NCBI RefSeq assembly: GCF_014656075.1
Contig: NZ_BNBS01000055.1
Span: 1 to 50,486, forward strand
DNA: 50,486 bases
From: Streptomyces hydrogenans
GTDB taxonomy: Bacteria; Actinomycetota; Actinomycetes; Streptomycetales; Streptomycetaceae
Direction: 5' to 3'
Shown here: positions 25,216 through 34,300 of the stretch, one piece after another
Layout of the letters: each line of letters starts with the position of its first letter
Numbering within the stretch: position 1 is the first letter of the stretch
Position numbers and translations under genes: made by a program
Notes under the pieces: generated by a model
Databases searched by the model: none
The model's input: the letters and a program-made list of their open reading frames with translations, nothing else
What the model was told of the DNA's origin: nothing

Positions 25216-25760
25216 GTGGCGAAGAGGAACTCCCGGCCGTGGATTGTCTCGGACGAATTGTGGTCTCTGATCGAGCCGTTGCCGCCGGTCCCGGCGCCGA
25301 AGTTGGTGGTAGGTCGGCCGCGGGTGCCTGATCGGCAGGCTCCGTGCGGGATCCTGTTCGTGCTCCACACCGGGATCCAGTGGGAGTACCTGCCCCAGGA
25401 GCTCGGCTTCGGCTCCGGCATGACGTGCTGGCGTCGTCTTGCCGCGTGGAACGAGGCCGGCTGCGGGACCGGCTTCACGTCGTCCTGCTGAAGAAACTGC
25501 GGTCGGCCAGTCAGCTCGACCGGTCTCGGGCGGTGATCGATTCCGGCCACGTCCGGGCCGCTCGACGCGGCCCCAAAGCGGGCCCAACCCGGTCGACCGA
25601 GCACGGCCGGGCAGCAAGCACCACGTCCTCGTCGACGGACAGGGCATCCCACTCGCCGTGTCCCTGACCGGCGGAAACCGCAACGACGTCACCCAGCCCC
25701 TGCCCTTACCGGCGAAGGTTCCGTCCGTCGCCGGCCTGGTCGGGCGGCTACGCCGTCGCC
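25216..25760 (+). pseudogene. IS5-type transposase, truncated and frameshifted
   Basis: The protein starts normally (MAKRNSRPWIVSDELWSLIE, then CGILFVLHTGIQWEYLPQEL and GFGSGMTCWRRLAAWNEAG). It is broken by one frameshift near 25470 (continuing RLHVVLLKKLRSASQLDRSR) and another near 25590 (continuing PVDRARPGSKHHVLVDGQGI, PLAVSLTGGNRNDVTQ). Similarity stops abruptly at about 25760, just outside the Rieske gene, so the C-terminal half of the DDE domain is missing. It is inactive and marks the left edge of the PTM cluster. Confidence 0.88.
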
Positions 25761-25820
25761 CCCGAACGCCCCGTCCTCCCGTCCGGCGAAGCCCCCGCCC
25801 CGCTTCTCGGAGCGGCCGGA

Positions 25821-26915
25821 CTACGTCACCCTGCTCTCCGCTTCCCCCGCCGTCCTCCGCACCGCCGACGACGGCACCTGCGCCCGCAGCCGGTCCGGCG
25901 GATAGAACTGCCGGGCCCAGTGGCGGAACGGGCCGATCGGGCCGTCGCCGCGGGCCAGCCGGGGCGGGGACACGTACCGCTTCGTCGACCAGACCGGGAA
26001 GTCCTGGGACACGAAAGCGCAGTTGCCGCGGAACATCACACCCGCCAGCATCCGGTGTGCCGAGCCGCTCACCCAGCGGGCCAGCGGGGCCGGGAGGGAG
26101 GCCGGCTCGGCCACCTCGAAGCGGCTCGTCTGGCGCAGCTGGAAAGCCGCGGGCGCGATCATCGTGGTCGTGTACACGGCACAGGTGCGCACCCCGAACC
26201 GGGGGAGCGCCGTGCACACGTGCACCCGGCTGATCCCGTTGCCCTCCAGCGTCACCTCCAGCGGACTCGCGCCCAGCAGCGGCACCCGCTCCTCGGAGCG
26301 CACCGAGATCCGGAAGGACCGCCCCTCGAAGACCGCCGGTTCGGCCACCTCCGACGCGCCCCAGCCGTGCAGCGGCGTGAAGTGCCCGATGTCCACCGTG
26401 TTCTCGACCACGTCCTGGCTGTGCCCCGCCATCTCCCACGCCGCCAGCCGCGGCGCCCGAGTCCCGAGCGTGTGCCAGGGCGTGAGCTCCCAGTCCGGCG
26501 CCCGCCCGTCGTGGTGCCGCCACACGAAGACGGCGCCGTCGACCTCGCGCACCGGCAGCAGGGTCAGGTCCGAGGACGGCGGCGGGGGCGTGCCGTACCC
26601 CGTCCGCGTGCAGGCGCCGTCCGGGCCGAAGGCGAAGCGGTGGAAGGGGCACAGCAGCTCGTCGCCCTCCAGCGCGCCGAGCCCGAGGTGCGCCCCCAGG
26701 TGCGGGCAGTACGGGCGGACCGCCCGCACCTCGCCGTCGCGGAGCCGGTAGAGCACCACGTCCTCGCCCTGGAGCGGTCGGGTCAGCAGCGCCCCCCGCA
26801 CCACCTCCGAGGAGAACGCCACCGAGAACCAGCCGTCGGGGTACGGCAGGACCGGCTCGTGCGCGTCGGCCGGGCTCGGGCCCTCCGTGAGCGCCCGGGT
26901 GTGGCCGCGCCTCAC
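25821..26915 (-). CDS. Rieske non-heme iron oxygenase in PTM operon
   Basis: A 364-aa oxygenase component. The Rieske 2Fe-2S ligands are C70 and H72 (YCPHLGAHLG) and C89 and H92 (CPFHRFAF). The mononuclear iron site reads ENTVDIGHFTPLHGW, with D175, H178 and H183. The DVVENTVDIGHF pattern is like KshA/cholesterol-7-desaturase-type Rieske enzymes that oxidise polycyclic hydrocarbons. The GTG start overlaps the preceding reductase stop by 4 nt, so it is the last coupled gene of the tetramate operon. No ferredoxin or reductase gene is present here, so electrons must come from elsewhere. Inferred role: late C-H oxidation or desaturation of the macrolactam. Confidence 0.9.
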   Translation of the reverse strand: MRRGHTRALTEGPSPADAHEPVLPYPDGWFSVAFSSEVVRGALLTRPLQGEDVVLYRLRDGEVRAVRPYCPHLGAHLGLGALEGDELLCPFHRFAFGPDGACTRTGYGTPPPPSSDLTLLPVREVDGAVFVWRHHDGRAPDWELTPWHTLGTRAPRLAAWEMAGHSQDVVENTVDIGHFTPLHGWGASEVAEPAVFEGRSFRISVRSEERVPLLGASPLEVTLEGNGISRVHVCTALPRFGVRTCAVYTTTMIAPAAFQLRQTSRFEVAEPASLPAPLARWVSGSAHRMLAGVMFRGNCAFVSQDFPVWSTKRYVSPPRLARGDGPIGPFRHWARQFYPPDRLRAQVPSSAVRRTAGEAESRVT

Positions 26916-27967
26916 AGCTCGACCAGCACCTTGCCGAAGGACGCCGCGCGGTCGGTGTACAGGCTGCGGTAGGCGGCGGGGATGGAGTCGAAGCCGCGGT
27001 GCACGGTCTGCTGGTAGCGGATCTCGCCGGCGCGCACCAGCGGCCCCAGCTCGGCGTGCAGCGCCGCCCAGTTGTCCTCGGTGAACCACTCCAGCGCGAA
27101 GATCCCGCGGATCGTCGTGCGCGGGAACATGATGTACGGCAGCAGCCGGGGCCCGGTCCACTCGCCGCCGACCTGGCTCGACCACTGCCAGCACACCGCG
27201 ACCCGGCTGTCCACGGTGAGCATCGTGAAGACGGTGTCGGTCATGACCCCGCCGAGGTTGTCGAAGTACCGGTCCACGCCGCCGGGAGCCGCCTTCGCCA
27301 GGTCCTCGCGGAGCTGCGCCGGGTCCCCGCCGTGCCGGAAGACGACGACGGCGTCGAAGCCGAGCGCCGTCAGCCGCGCCGCCTTCTCCGGCGAACCGGT
27401 CGTGCCCACCACCCGCGCGCCCGCCCGCTTCGCCAGCTGCCCGACCAGCGTGCCGATCGCGCCGGACGCGCCGCTGATCAGGACCGTGTCGCCTGGCCGG
27501 ACGGCCAGGAAGGTGGTGAGGGTGCCCCACGCGGTCATCCCGGCGCCGCCGAGGATGCCGAGCGCGGTGCTCAGCGGCAGTGCCTCGTCGTAGTGGGCCG
27601 GGTCCAGCTTCCGGTACGCGGGGAAGACCATCGGGAACGTGCCGGTCTGCCACAGCGCCTCGGCGCCGTTGCTGACCAGGTGGGTGCGCCAGCCGCCGAA
27701 GCCCTGCACGAGGTCCCCGACGCCGAACATCGCCCGCGGTCCGGCCGCCAGCACCTCCATGATCGAGTCGGCGCCCATGTGGTCGCCCACCGGGGTGTCC
27801 AGGGCGATCCCCTGGAGGTACGGGTCGACGGAGACGTACCGCGTGCGCAGCAGCATCTCGTCCTCGGCCAGGTCGGTGTCGAGCTCCTCCACCACCTTCA
27901 CGTACATCCGGTCCACGTCCGGCACGCCGTCGTTGTGCTCGCTGACGATCCACTTCTCGGTCTTCAC
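26912..27967 (-). CDS. ftdE: MDR-family NADPH reductase, PTM third-ring cyclase (FtdE/IkaC/OX4-like)
   Basis: A 351-aa zinc-free medium-chain reductase of the curcumin/quinone-reductase type. The nucleotide motif LISGASGAIGTLVGQLAKRA is at ~163-182, and the N-terminal WIVSEHNDGVPDVD and SVDPYLQGI blocks are typical. In PTM pathways the homologue performs a reductive Michael-type cyclisation that closes the last, usually six-membered, ring. The GTG start overlaps the upstream FAD enzyme by 4 nt (GTGA). The family assignment is seen directly; the reaction is inferred from its place in the cluster. Confidence 0.88.
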   Translation of the reverse strand: MKTEKWIVSEHNDGVPDVDRMYVKVVEELDTDLAEDEMLLRTRYVSVDPYLQGIALDTPVGDHMGADSIMEVLAAGPRAMFGVGDLVQGFGGWRTHLVSNGAEALWQTGTFPMVFPAYRKLDPAHYDEALPLSTALGILGGAGMTAWGTLTTFLAVRPGDTVLISGASGAIGTLVGQLAKRAGARVVGTTGSPEKAARLTALGFDAVVVFRHGGDPAQLREDLAKAAPGGVDRYFDNLGGVMTDTVFTMLTVDSRVAVCWQWSSQVGGEWTGPRLLPYIMFPRTTIRGIFALEWFTEDNWAALHAELGPLVRAGEIRYQQTVHRGFDSIPAAYRSLYTDRAASFGKVLVEL

Positions 27968-29622
27968 GGGGTCGCTCCTGCGGGTTCGATGAGTTGGACG
28001 GGGAGAGGGGCGCTGTCGTCGACGGAGGCGGTGAACGCCCGCCCGTCGTCGCGGCAGACGAAGTGCATGACGTGCCGTCCCGAGGCCGCGGCCCGGATCA
28101 GGCCGCCGGTGGTGGCCCAGACGCCGGACAGATAGAAGTCCGCGAGCCCCGGCAGCCCCGGGCCGTGCCGCTTGACCTCCTTCTCCACGGTCTCGCCGCT
28201 GTCCACGAACGGCTGCCAGCCGAGCACCGTGCCGTCGTGGTTGCCGGTGTAGCGGACCTGGGTGAGCGGGGTGGACACGTCCCGCACCACGATCGCGTCC
28301 CGCAGGCCGGGGTGCCGCTCGTCGAGGAAGTCCACGATCGTGTCCCGCACCTGCCGCTTGGCCCGCTGGTACTCGCGTCCGCGCCCGACCGGCAGCGTGT
28401 GCAGCTCCTCGCCCCGGCGGTTCCGGGTGGACCGCTCCGGACCGGTGCTCAGCTCCCGCCACGGCGCGATGTCGCAGAAGTACGTGGCGTACACCACGGA
28501 GGTGCCCGGCGGCGACAGCTCCGGGTAGTGGCGGCTGCGGAACTGCACGTTGACGCTGGGGTGCCGGATGCCGGTGAGCCGCTGCGCGACCGCGTCCTCC
28601 AGGAGGTACGTGGTGCAGGGCTCGCCGTCCGGGAAAGGCCGGCGCAGCCCTAGGAAGACCGTCAGGTAGCCGGGGAAGACCATGCCGGGTTCCGTGATGG
28701 TCCGGGTGTACAACTCCCGGTACGTGTCGGTGAGATAGCGGCCCTTCAGCAGGTCGAGGAGCGTGGTGCGCCCGTCGCAGGCGGAGACCACGATGTCCGC
28801 CCGCAGCTCCGTGCCGTCGCTCAGCCGGACCCCGGCCGCCCGGTCGTTCTCCACCAGGATCTCCACGACCCTGGCGTTGTACGTGACCTCGCCGCCGAGC
28901 CCCCGGTAGCGCTCCTCGACCGAGCGGGCCAGGCCCAGCGAGCCGCCCTCGGGGACACCGGCCGAGGCGTCGGCGTGCGCCGCGAGCTGGAAGTAGAACG
29001 GCAGCACGGGGAAGTTGGGATGCTTCTCGTACAGGATGAAGTTGAACGCCTCGCGCAGCAGCGGGTCCCGGAAGCGCTCCGAGTAGTCCCGCATCAGCGT
29101 GCCGATGGAGCGCCGGATCACGTTGAAGTAGGGGACGAAGGACGCCAGCATCCGCCAGCGCTCCAGGCGGCCCATGAGCCCGACCGGGGTGAGGAAGGGG
29201 TAGCGGGCCAGCGCCTTGCGGAAGGTCCGCAGTCCGGCGCAGAAGTCGCGGATCACCCGGGCGTCGCCGGGGGAGAGGGCGAGCAGGTGCGCTTCGAGGC
29301 GGTCCGGGTCGGAGTAGAAGTGGACCGCCCGCCCGTCCCGGCCGCGCACCGTGTTGAACACGTCGAAGTTGCGCATCCGCTTGCCCTGGAGCGCGCCGAG
29401 CTCCAGCCAGATCTGGTGCATCTCGTTGCCCGGCCCGCTGCCGAGCAGCCAGCTCACGCAGCAGTCGAGGGTGAAGTCGCCCCGGTCCCAGGCCGTGCAG
29501 GAGCCGCCCGGGATCTCGTGCATCTCCAGCACCCGGCTGCGATAGCCGTTCATCTGGGCGTAGCAGCCGGTGGAGAGCCCGCCGAGCCCTCCGCCGACGA
29601 TCAGCATGGTCCTTCTGGTCAT
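27964..29622 (-). CDS. ftdD: Phytoene-desaturase-like FAD oxidoreductase, PTM cyclase 2 (FtdD-like)
   Basis: A 552-aa CrtI-like flavoprotein. The FAD-binding start is MLIVGGGLGGLSTGCYAQMN followed by EMHEIPGGSCTAW. The middle carries PEGGSLGLARSVEERYRGLG, and the C-terminal FAD contact is LSGVWATTGGLIRAAASGRH. In PTM biosynthesis such enzymes drive redox-triggered cyclisation of the polyene chains into fused five-membered rings. The ATG at 29622 overlaps the stop of the sister gene (ATGA). The two FAD enzymes share many blocks and arose by duplication. Confidence 0.9.
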   Translation of the reverse strand: MTRRTMLIVGGGLGGLSTGCYAQMNGYRSRVLEMHEIPGGSCTAWDRGDFTLDCCVSWLLGSGPGNEMHQIWLELGALQGKRMRNFDVFNTVRGRDGRAVHFYSDPDRLEAHLLALSPGDARVIRDFCAGLRTFRKALARYPFLTPVGLMGRLERWRMLASFVPYFNVIRRSIGTLMRDYSERFRDPLLREAFNFILYEKHPNFPVLPFYFQLAAHADASAGVPEGGSLGLARSVEERYRGLGGEVTYNARVVEILVENDRAAGVRLSDGTELRADIVVSACDGRTTLLDLLKGRYLTDTYRELYTRTITEPGMVFPGYLTVFLGLRRPFPDGEPCTTYLLEDAVAQRLTGIRHPSVNVQFRSRHYPELSPPGTSVVYATYFCDIAPWRELSTGPERSTRNRRGEELHTLPVGRGREYQRAKRQVRDTIVDFLDERHPGLRDAIVVRDVSTPLTQVRYTGNHDGTVLGWQPFVDSGETVEKEVKRHGPGLPGLADFYLSGVWATTGGLIRAAASGRHVMHFVCRDDGRAFTASVDDSAPLPVQLIEPAGATP

Positions 29623-31304
29623 TCGGCCACCGTCGCTTTCCGGGCGTCGCCCCGCTGTTCGAGTCGTGGCAGCAGGCCCAGCTTCCCGGGATGCCACGGC
29701 CCGGCGCCCTCGCTCGGCCAGGCCCGGAACTCCCGGCCCAGCTCGTCGCACAGGAACTGGACCGCGTACCGGCCGCTGGTCGCGGCCCGGATCAGGCCGC
29801 CCATCCCGGTCCACTGGCCGGCCATCGAGAAGCCGCTCAGCCCCGGCAGCCGCATCCGGTCCCGGTCCACCAGCGCGGTCGACACGTCGTCGGCCTCGGA
29901 GAACGCCTTCCAGGCCAGGATGCTGCCGTAGGTGTTGCCGGTGTACCGCTCCGTCGTCGCCGGTGTCGCCACGTCCACCAGCTCGATCCGCTCCTCGATG
30001 CCCGGATGACGCTCGGCCAGGAAGCCCCGCAGGAAGTCGACGACCTCCTGCTTGCGCTCCCGGTACGCCCGCCGGTCCGCCTTCCGCAGCTCCTGCCAGG
30101 ACCGGTGGTCGGTGAAGTACGTGCAGTGCAGCACCGACTTCCCGGCCGGCGCGAAGCCGTCGGCGTAGTCGGACCGCCGCTGCACCACCAGACTGTGCTG
30201 GAGGCTCCCCGGCAGCGCCGCGCCCCGCTCCGGCCCGAGGAGGTACGTGGTGCTGTGCGGCTCACCGGCGGGCAGCGGGCCGTCGATCCCGACGAACGCG
30301 GAGACCACCGCCGGGTACAGGTTGTCCGGCCGGTCCAGCAGCTCCTTGTACAGCCGCTCGGTGCGCGGGCTGCTCCACCGCCCCTCCAGCAGCCGGTCCA
30401 GCACCGTCGGCCCGTCGCAGGCGGCGATCACGTGGTCGGCGAAGTGCTCCTGACCGTCCCGCAGGCGCACGCCGACCGCCCGCCCGCCCTCGACGAGGAT
30501 CCGCTCCACCCGGGCGCGGTAGCCGATGTGCCCGCCGAGCCCCGTGTACCGCTCCTCCACCGACCGGGCCAGACCCAGCGAACCGCCCTCCGGGAAGCCC
30601 GCGTTGCCGTTGGAGGCGCAGGACATCGTGAAGAGGAAGGGGAGCAGCGGGAAGCCGGTCAGCTCCTGGAGGAACACGTTCGGGAACGCCCGGCGCAGCA
30701 GCGGGTCCTCGAAGCGGTCCGCGAACCGGCGCATGGGCGTGGCGGCGGTGCGCCAGTACAGCCGGAACGCCGGCAGGATCGCGAGCAGCGTCCGCACCTT
30801 CTCCGCTGGGGACTTCAGCGGCGGCGGCTTCAGCTCCCAGTGCGGGTCGAGCTCCGCGAAGCGCCTGAGGTCCCGGCAGAACGCCCGGATCAGGCGCGCG
30901 TCGCCGGGCGAGAGCTCCAGCAGGTGCTTCTGGAGCCGGTCCGGGTCGTTGTAGAAGGTGACGGACCGGCCGTCCTCGGTCACCACCCGGTTGAACTGGT
31001 CGAACAGGGTGATCCGCTTCCCGTCCAGCGCCCCGAGCTCGCGCCACACCTCGTTCGCCCCGGTCCCGGGTGCCGTGCCGATCAGCCAGTCGATGCAGTA
31101 GTCGAAGAGGTAGCCCTGCCGTGCCCAGGCGGTGCAGCAGCCCCCCGGCAGCACGTGCTTCTCGAAGATCCGGCTCTCCAGTCCGCTCATCTGCGCGTAG
31201 CAGCCGGCGGCCAGACCCGACATGCCCGCGCCGATGATGATCACCCGGGGCCGCCCGCCGGGAGGCCGGGCCTCCCAGTGGGGCCCGCCGTCACGCACGC
31301 CCAT
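29619..31304 (-). CDS. ftdC: Phytoene-desaturase-like FAD oxidoreductase, PTM cyclase 1 (FtdC-like)
   Basis: A 561-aa CrtI-like flavoprotein, paralogue of the next gene. Motifs are VIIIGAGMSGLAAGCYAQMS (~21-40), EKHVLPGGCCTAW, PEGGSLGLARSVEERYTGLG and the C-terminal FSMAGQWTGMGGLIRAATSG. ATG 31304 is chosen over a GTG at 31313, because GGGAGG lies at correct spacing before it. The start is inside the 3' end of the PKS-NRPS gene (14-nt overlap). Inferred function: one of two carbocycle-forming steps on the tetramate polyene. Two such genes plus one MDR reductase fit a 5-5-6 ring system. Confidence 0.9.
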   Translation of the reverse strand: MGVRDGGPHWEARPPGGRPRVIIIGAGMSGLAAGCYAQMSGLESRIFEKHVLPGGCCTAWARQGYLFDYCIDWLIGTAPGTGANEVWRELGALDGKRITLFDQFNRVVTEDGRSVTFYNDPDRLQKHLLELSPGDARLIRAFCRDLRRFAELDPHWELKPPPLKSPAEKVRTLLAILPAFRLYWRTAATPMRRFADRFEDPLLRRAFPNVFLQELTGFPLLPFLFTMSCASNGNAGFPEGGSLGLARSVEERYTGLGGHIGYRARVERILVEGGRAVGVRLRDGQEHFADHVIAACDGPTVLDRLLEGRWSSPRTERLYKELLDRPDNLYPAVVSAFVGIDGPLPAGEPHSTTYLLGPERGAALPGSLQHSLVVQRRSDYADGFAPAGKSVLHCTYFTDHRSWQELRKADRRAYRERKQEVVDFLRGFLAERHPGIEERIELVDVATPATTERYTGNTYGSILAWKAFSEADDVSTALVDRDRMRLPGLSGFSMAGQWTGMGGLIRAATSGRYAVQFLCDELGREFRAWPSEGAGPWHPGKLGLLPRLEQRGDARKATVAE

Positions 31305-34300
31305 CCGCGGCACCTCCCGCCAGCAGCGTCCGGACCAGCTCCGCGTTCCCGTCGAGGAACGAGCCGTCGAGCATCTCGGCGTGCCGTCCGTGCCCCTCGC
31401 GCACGGTGCACCCGGCGGCGGTGACGCCGTGCCAGCCGCCGGGCTCGTCCGCCGCGAAGCGGAGCAGCTTGTCCTGGTCGGAGATCACCGCGATCGGCGC
31501 GCCGAGCACACCGAGCGACGGGTGGGCACCGCAGTGCGCCAGGTACTCGCGGGCCTGCTCCACGGTCTCCCGGGCGACGATCTCGGAACCGGTGTGCCGC
31601 CGCAGGTGTTCCGCGAGCTCCGCCTCGAACTCGGCCAGGTGCTCCTCGCCGAGGGCGACGGCCTCGGCGATCCGGTACGAGTCCATGATCAGCACGAGGT
31701 CCACCACGCGGCCCCGCCGCTCCAGCTCCCCGGCGATCTCGAACGCGAGGTTGCCGCCGAGGGAGTAGCCGAACAGCGTGTACGGCCCGCCCGGGTGCAG
31801 CTCCTCGGCCAGATCCGCGTACCGGGCCGCCTTGTCCGGACCCGACAGGTAGTTGAACGCCGCGAAGCGGTGCCCGGGCAGCCGCGCCGCGAGCTGCCGG
31901 TACACCAGCCCGTGCCCGCCCGCGGGCGGCAGGCAGAACACCGTCGCCGCCGGGTCCGCGCCCGGGTTGAACCACAGGTACGGCTCGGCGCCGGGCAGCC
32001 GCCCGGTGACGACGTCCTCCAGGGTGCGGGCCATGCCGTGCAGGGTGCTGGTCTGGAACAGCCGCCCGACCGGCACGGACGCGTTGAACTCGGTCCGCAG
32101 GTGGTGGATCAGTTCGATCAGCTTGATCGAACTGCCGCCCGCCTCGAAGAAGTCGTCCCGCAGCCCCGGCCGCTCCAGCCCGAGCAGCGACCGCCAGTGC
32201 GCCGCCATCCGCGTCTCGTACAGCGTCACCGGCGGCTCGTACCGCTCCGGTCCCGCCTCCGCGCGCGGCTCCGGCAGCGCGCCCGGATCGACCTTGCCGT
32301 TCGCGGTCAGCGGCAGCGCGGACAGCTCCGTGAAGTGCGCCGGGATCAGATACGTCGGCAACTGCTCCGCGAGGTGGCGGCGCAGCTCCCGGGCGTCGGC
32401 CACCGCGCCCGGCGCGGGCACGCAGTAGGCGCACAGCACGTTCTCGCCCGTCTCGTCCCGCCGTACCGTCACGCACACCTGCGCCAGCTCGGGCCGGGCG
32501 GCCAGCCGCGCCTCGACCTCCCCGGTCTCCACCCGGTGGCCGCGCACCTTCACCTGCCCGTCGGCCCGCCCGAGGAGGTGCAGCACCCCCTCCGCGTCCC
32601 AGTGCCCGAGGTCCCCCGTCCTGTACAGCCGTACGGGTTCGCCGCCCGGTTCGAGGGCCACGGACCGTTCGGCCGTCCGCTCCGGATCGTTCAGCCGGTG
32701 GTCGGCGACGCCGGCGCCGCCGATCCACAGCTCACCGGCCACCCCCGGCGGCACCGGTTCGCCGTGCCGGTCGAGGACGTACAGCTCGCTGTTGGGCAGC
32801 GGCCGGCCGATCGGCACCATCCGGCCCGGCTCCAGCCCCTCGGCCCGCCCCTCGTAGTAGGCGCTGTCGATGGTGGCCTCGGTCAGCCCGTACGAGTTGA
32901 CCACCCGGGTGCCCGGCCCGCACAGCGCGACGAGCCTCCGGTGCTCGCCCACCCGCCAGGCGTCCGAGCCGATGATCACCAGGCGCATGAACTCCAGGCC
33001 CAGCCCCTCCCGCTCGCAGTGCGCCAGCAGCCCGCGCGCCACCGACGGCACGAACTCGCCGCAGTCCACGCCCTCCGCGCGCATGGTCCGGTAGAGCCGC
33101 GCGGTGTCGAAGAGGAGGTCCCGGTCGACGAGGACCAGCGTCCCGCCCGAGCACAGCGCCCGGACCAGGTCCCCGGTGAACACGTCGAAGGAGACGCCCG
33201 CCATCTGCAGGTGCACCCGGACGTCGGTGTCCAGCCGGTACTCCTGCTGCCAGGCGACGAACACCGAGGCCAGGTTGCGGTGGCTGACCCGCACCGCCTT
33301 GGGGCGGCCGGTGGAACCCGAGGTGTGGATCACGTAGGCCGTCCGGTCGAGGCCCACGGCCGGCTCCGGCCGCTCCTCGGTCCCCGGCCGGTCCAGCTCG
33401 TCGAGGGTGACCGGCCGTCCCGGCAGCCGGGCCGCCTCGCCCGGCCGCCCGTCGGTCAGGACCAGCGTGGCCCCGGCGTTCTCCATCAGCTCGGCCAGCC
33501 GTTCCGCCGGGTGGTCCGGGTCCAGCGGCAGGTACGCGCCCCCGGCCCGCAACACCGCGAGCAGCGCGATCACCAGCTCCGGCGACTTTGCGAGGCGCAC
33601 CGCCACAACCGTCCCGGCGCCGACGCCGTGTTCGCGCAGCGAGGCCGCCACGCGCCGCGAGCGCTGGTCCAGCTCCCGGTAGCCGAGCCGCCGCCCGCCC
33701 GGTACGGAGACCGCGACCGCCTCAGGGAACTGCGCGGCGATCTTCCCGATCAGCTCGTGCACCGGCACGTCGTGGTCGATCCGCCGGCCGACGCCGCCGA
33801 ACCCGGTGACGATCCGCTCCCGTTCGCCGGCCTCCAGCATCGGCAGCCGTGCCGCCGGACGGCCGCCCTCCGCGCGGGTCAGGCCGTCGAGGAGGGTCCG
33901 GTAGTGCGTGGCCATCCGGCGCACCGTCGCCGCGTCGAACAGATCGGTGTTGTACTTCAGCACGCAGTGGAAGCGACCGTCGGAACGGTCCTCGTACGCG
34001 GACAGCGTGACGTCGAACTGCCCTTCTTCCTCTGGGAGTTCGATGTACTCCAGCGCGTAGCCGAATCGCTCCACGGCCACCTTGTGGGTGAGCAGGATGA
34101 ACATCGCCTGGAAGACCGCCGAGCGGCTCGGGTCGCGCTGGAGGCCCAACTGCTCGACGAGCAGCACGAACGGGTACTCCTGGTTGTCGAGGCCCCCGAG
34201 GACCGTGTCCCGCACCCGGCCCAGCAGTTCGGCCACCGACGGCTCCCCGGCCAGGCTCACGTGCAGCGGCAGCGGATTGACGAAGTAGCCGTAGACGGAG

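Noticed and set aside
25821..27953. A single long minus-strand frame covering both the Rieske and the MDR reductase region
   Set aside because: Only the part after 26915 carries Rieske motifs. The remainder is a shadow of the reductase gene, whose own frame has the GASGAIG motif.
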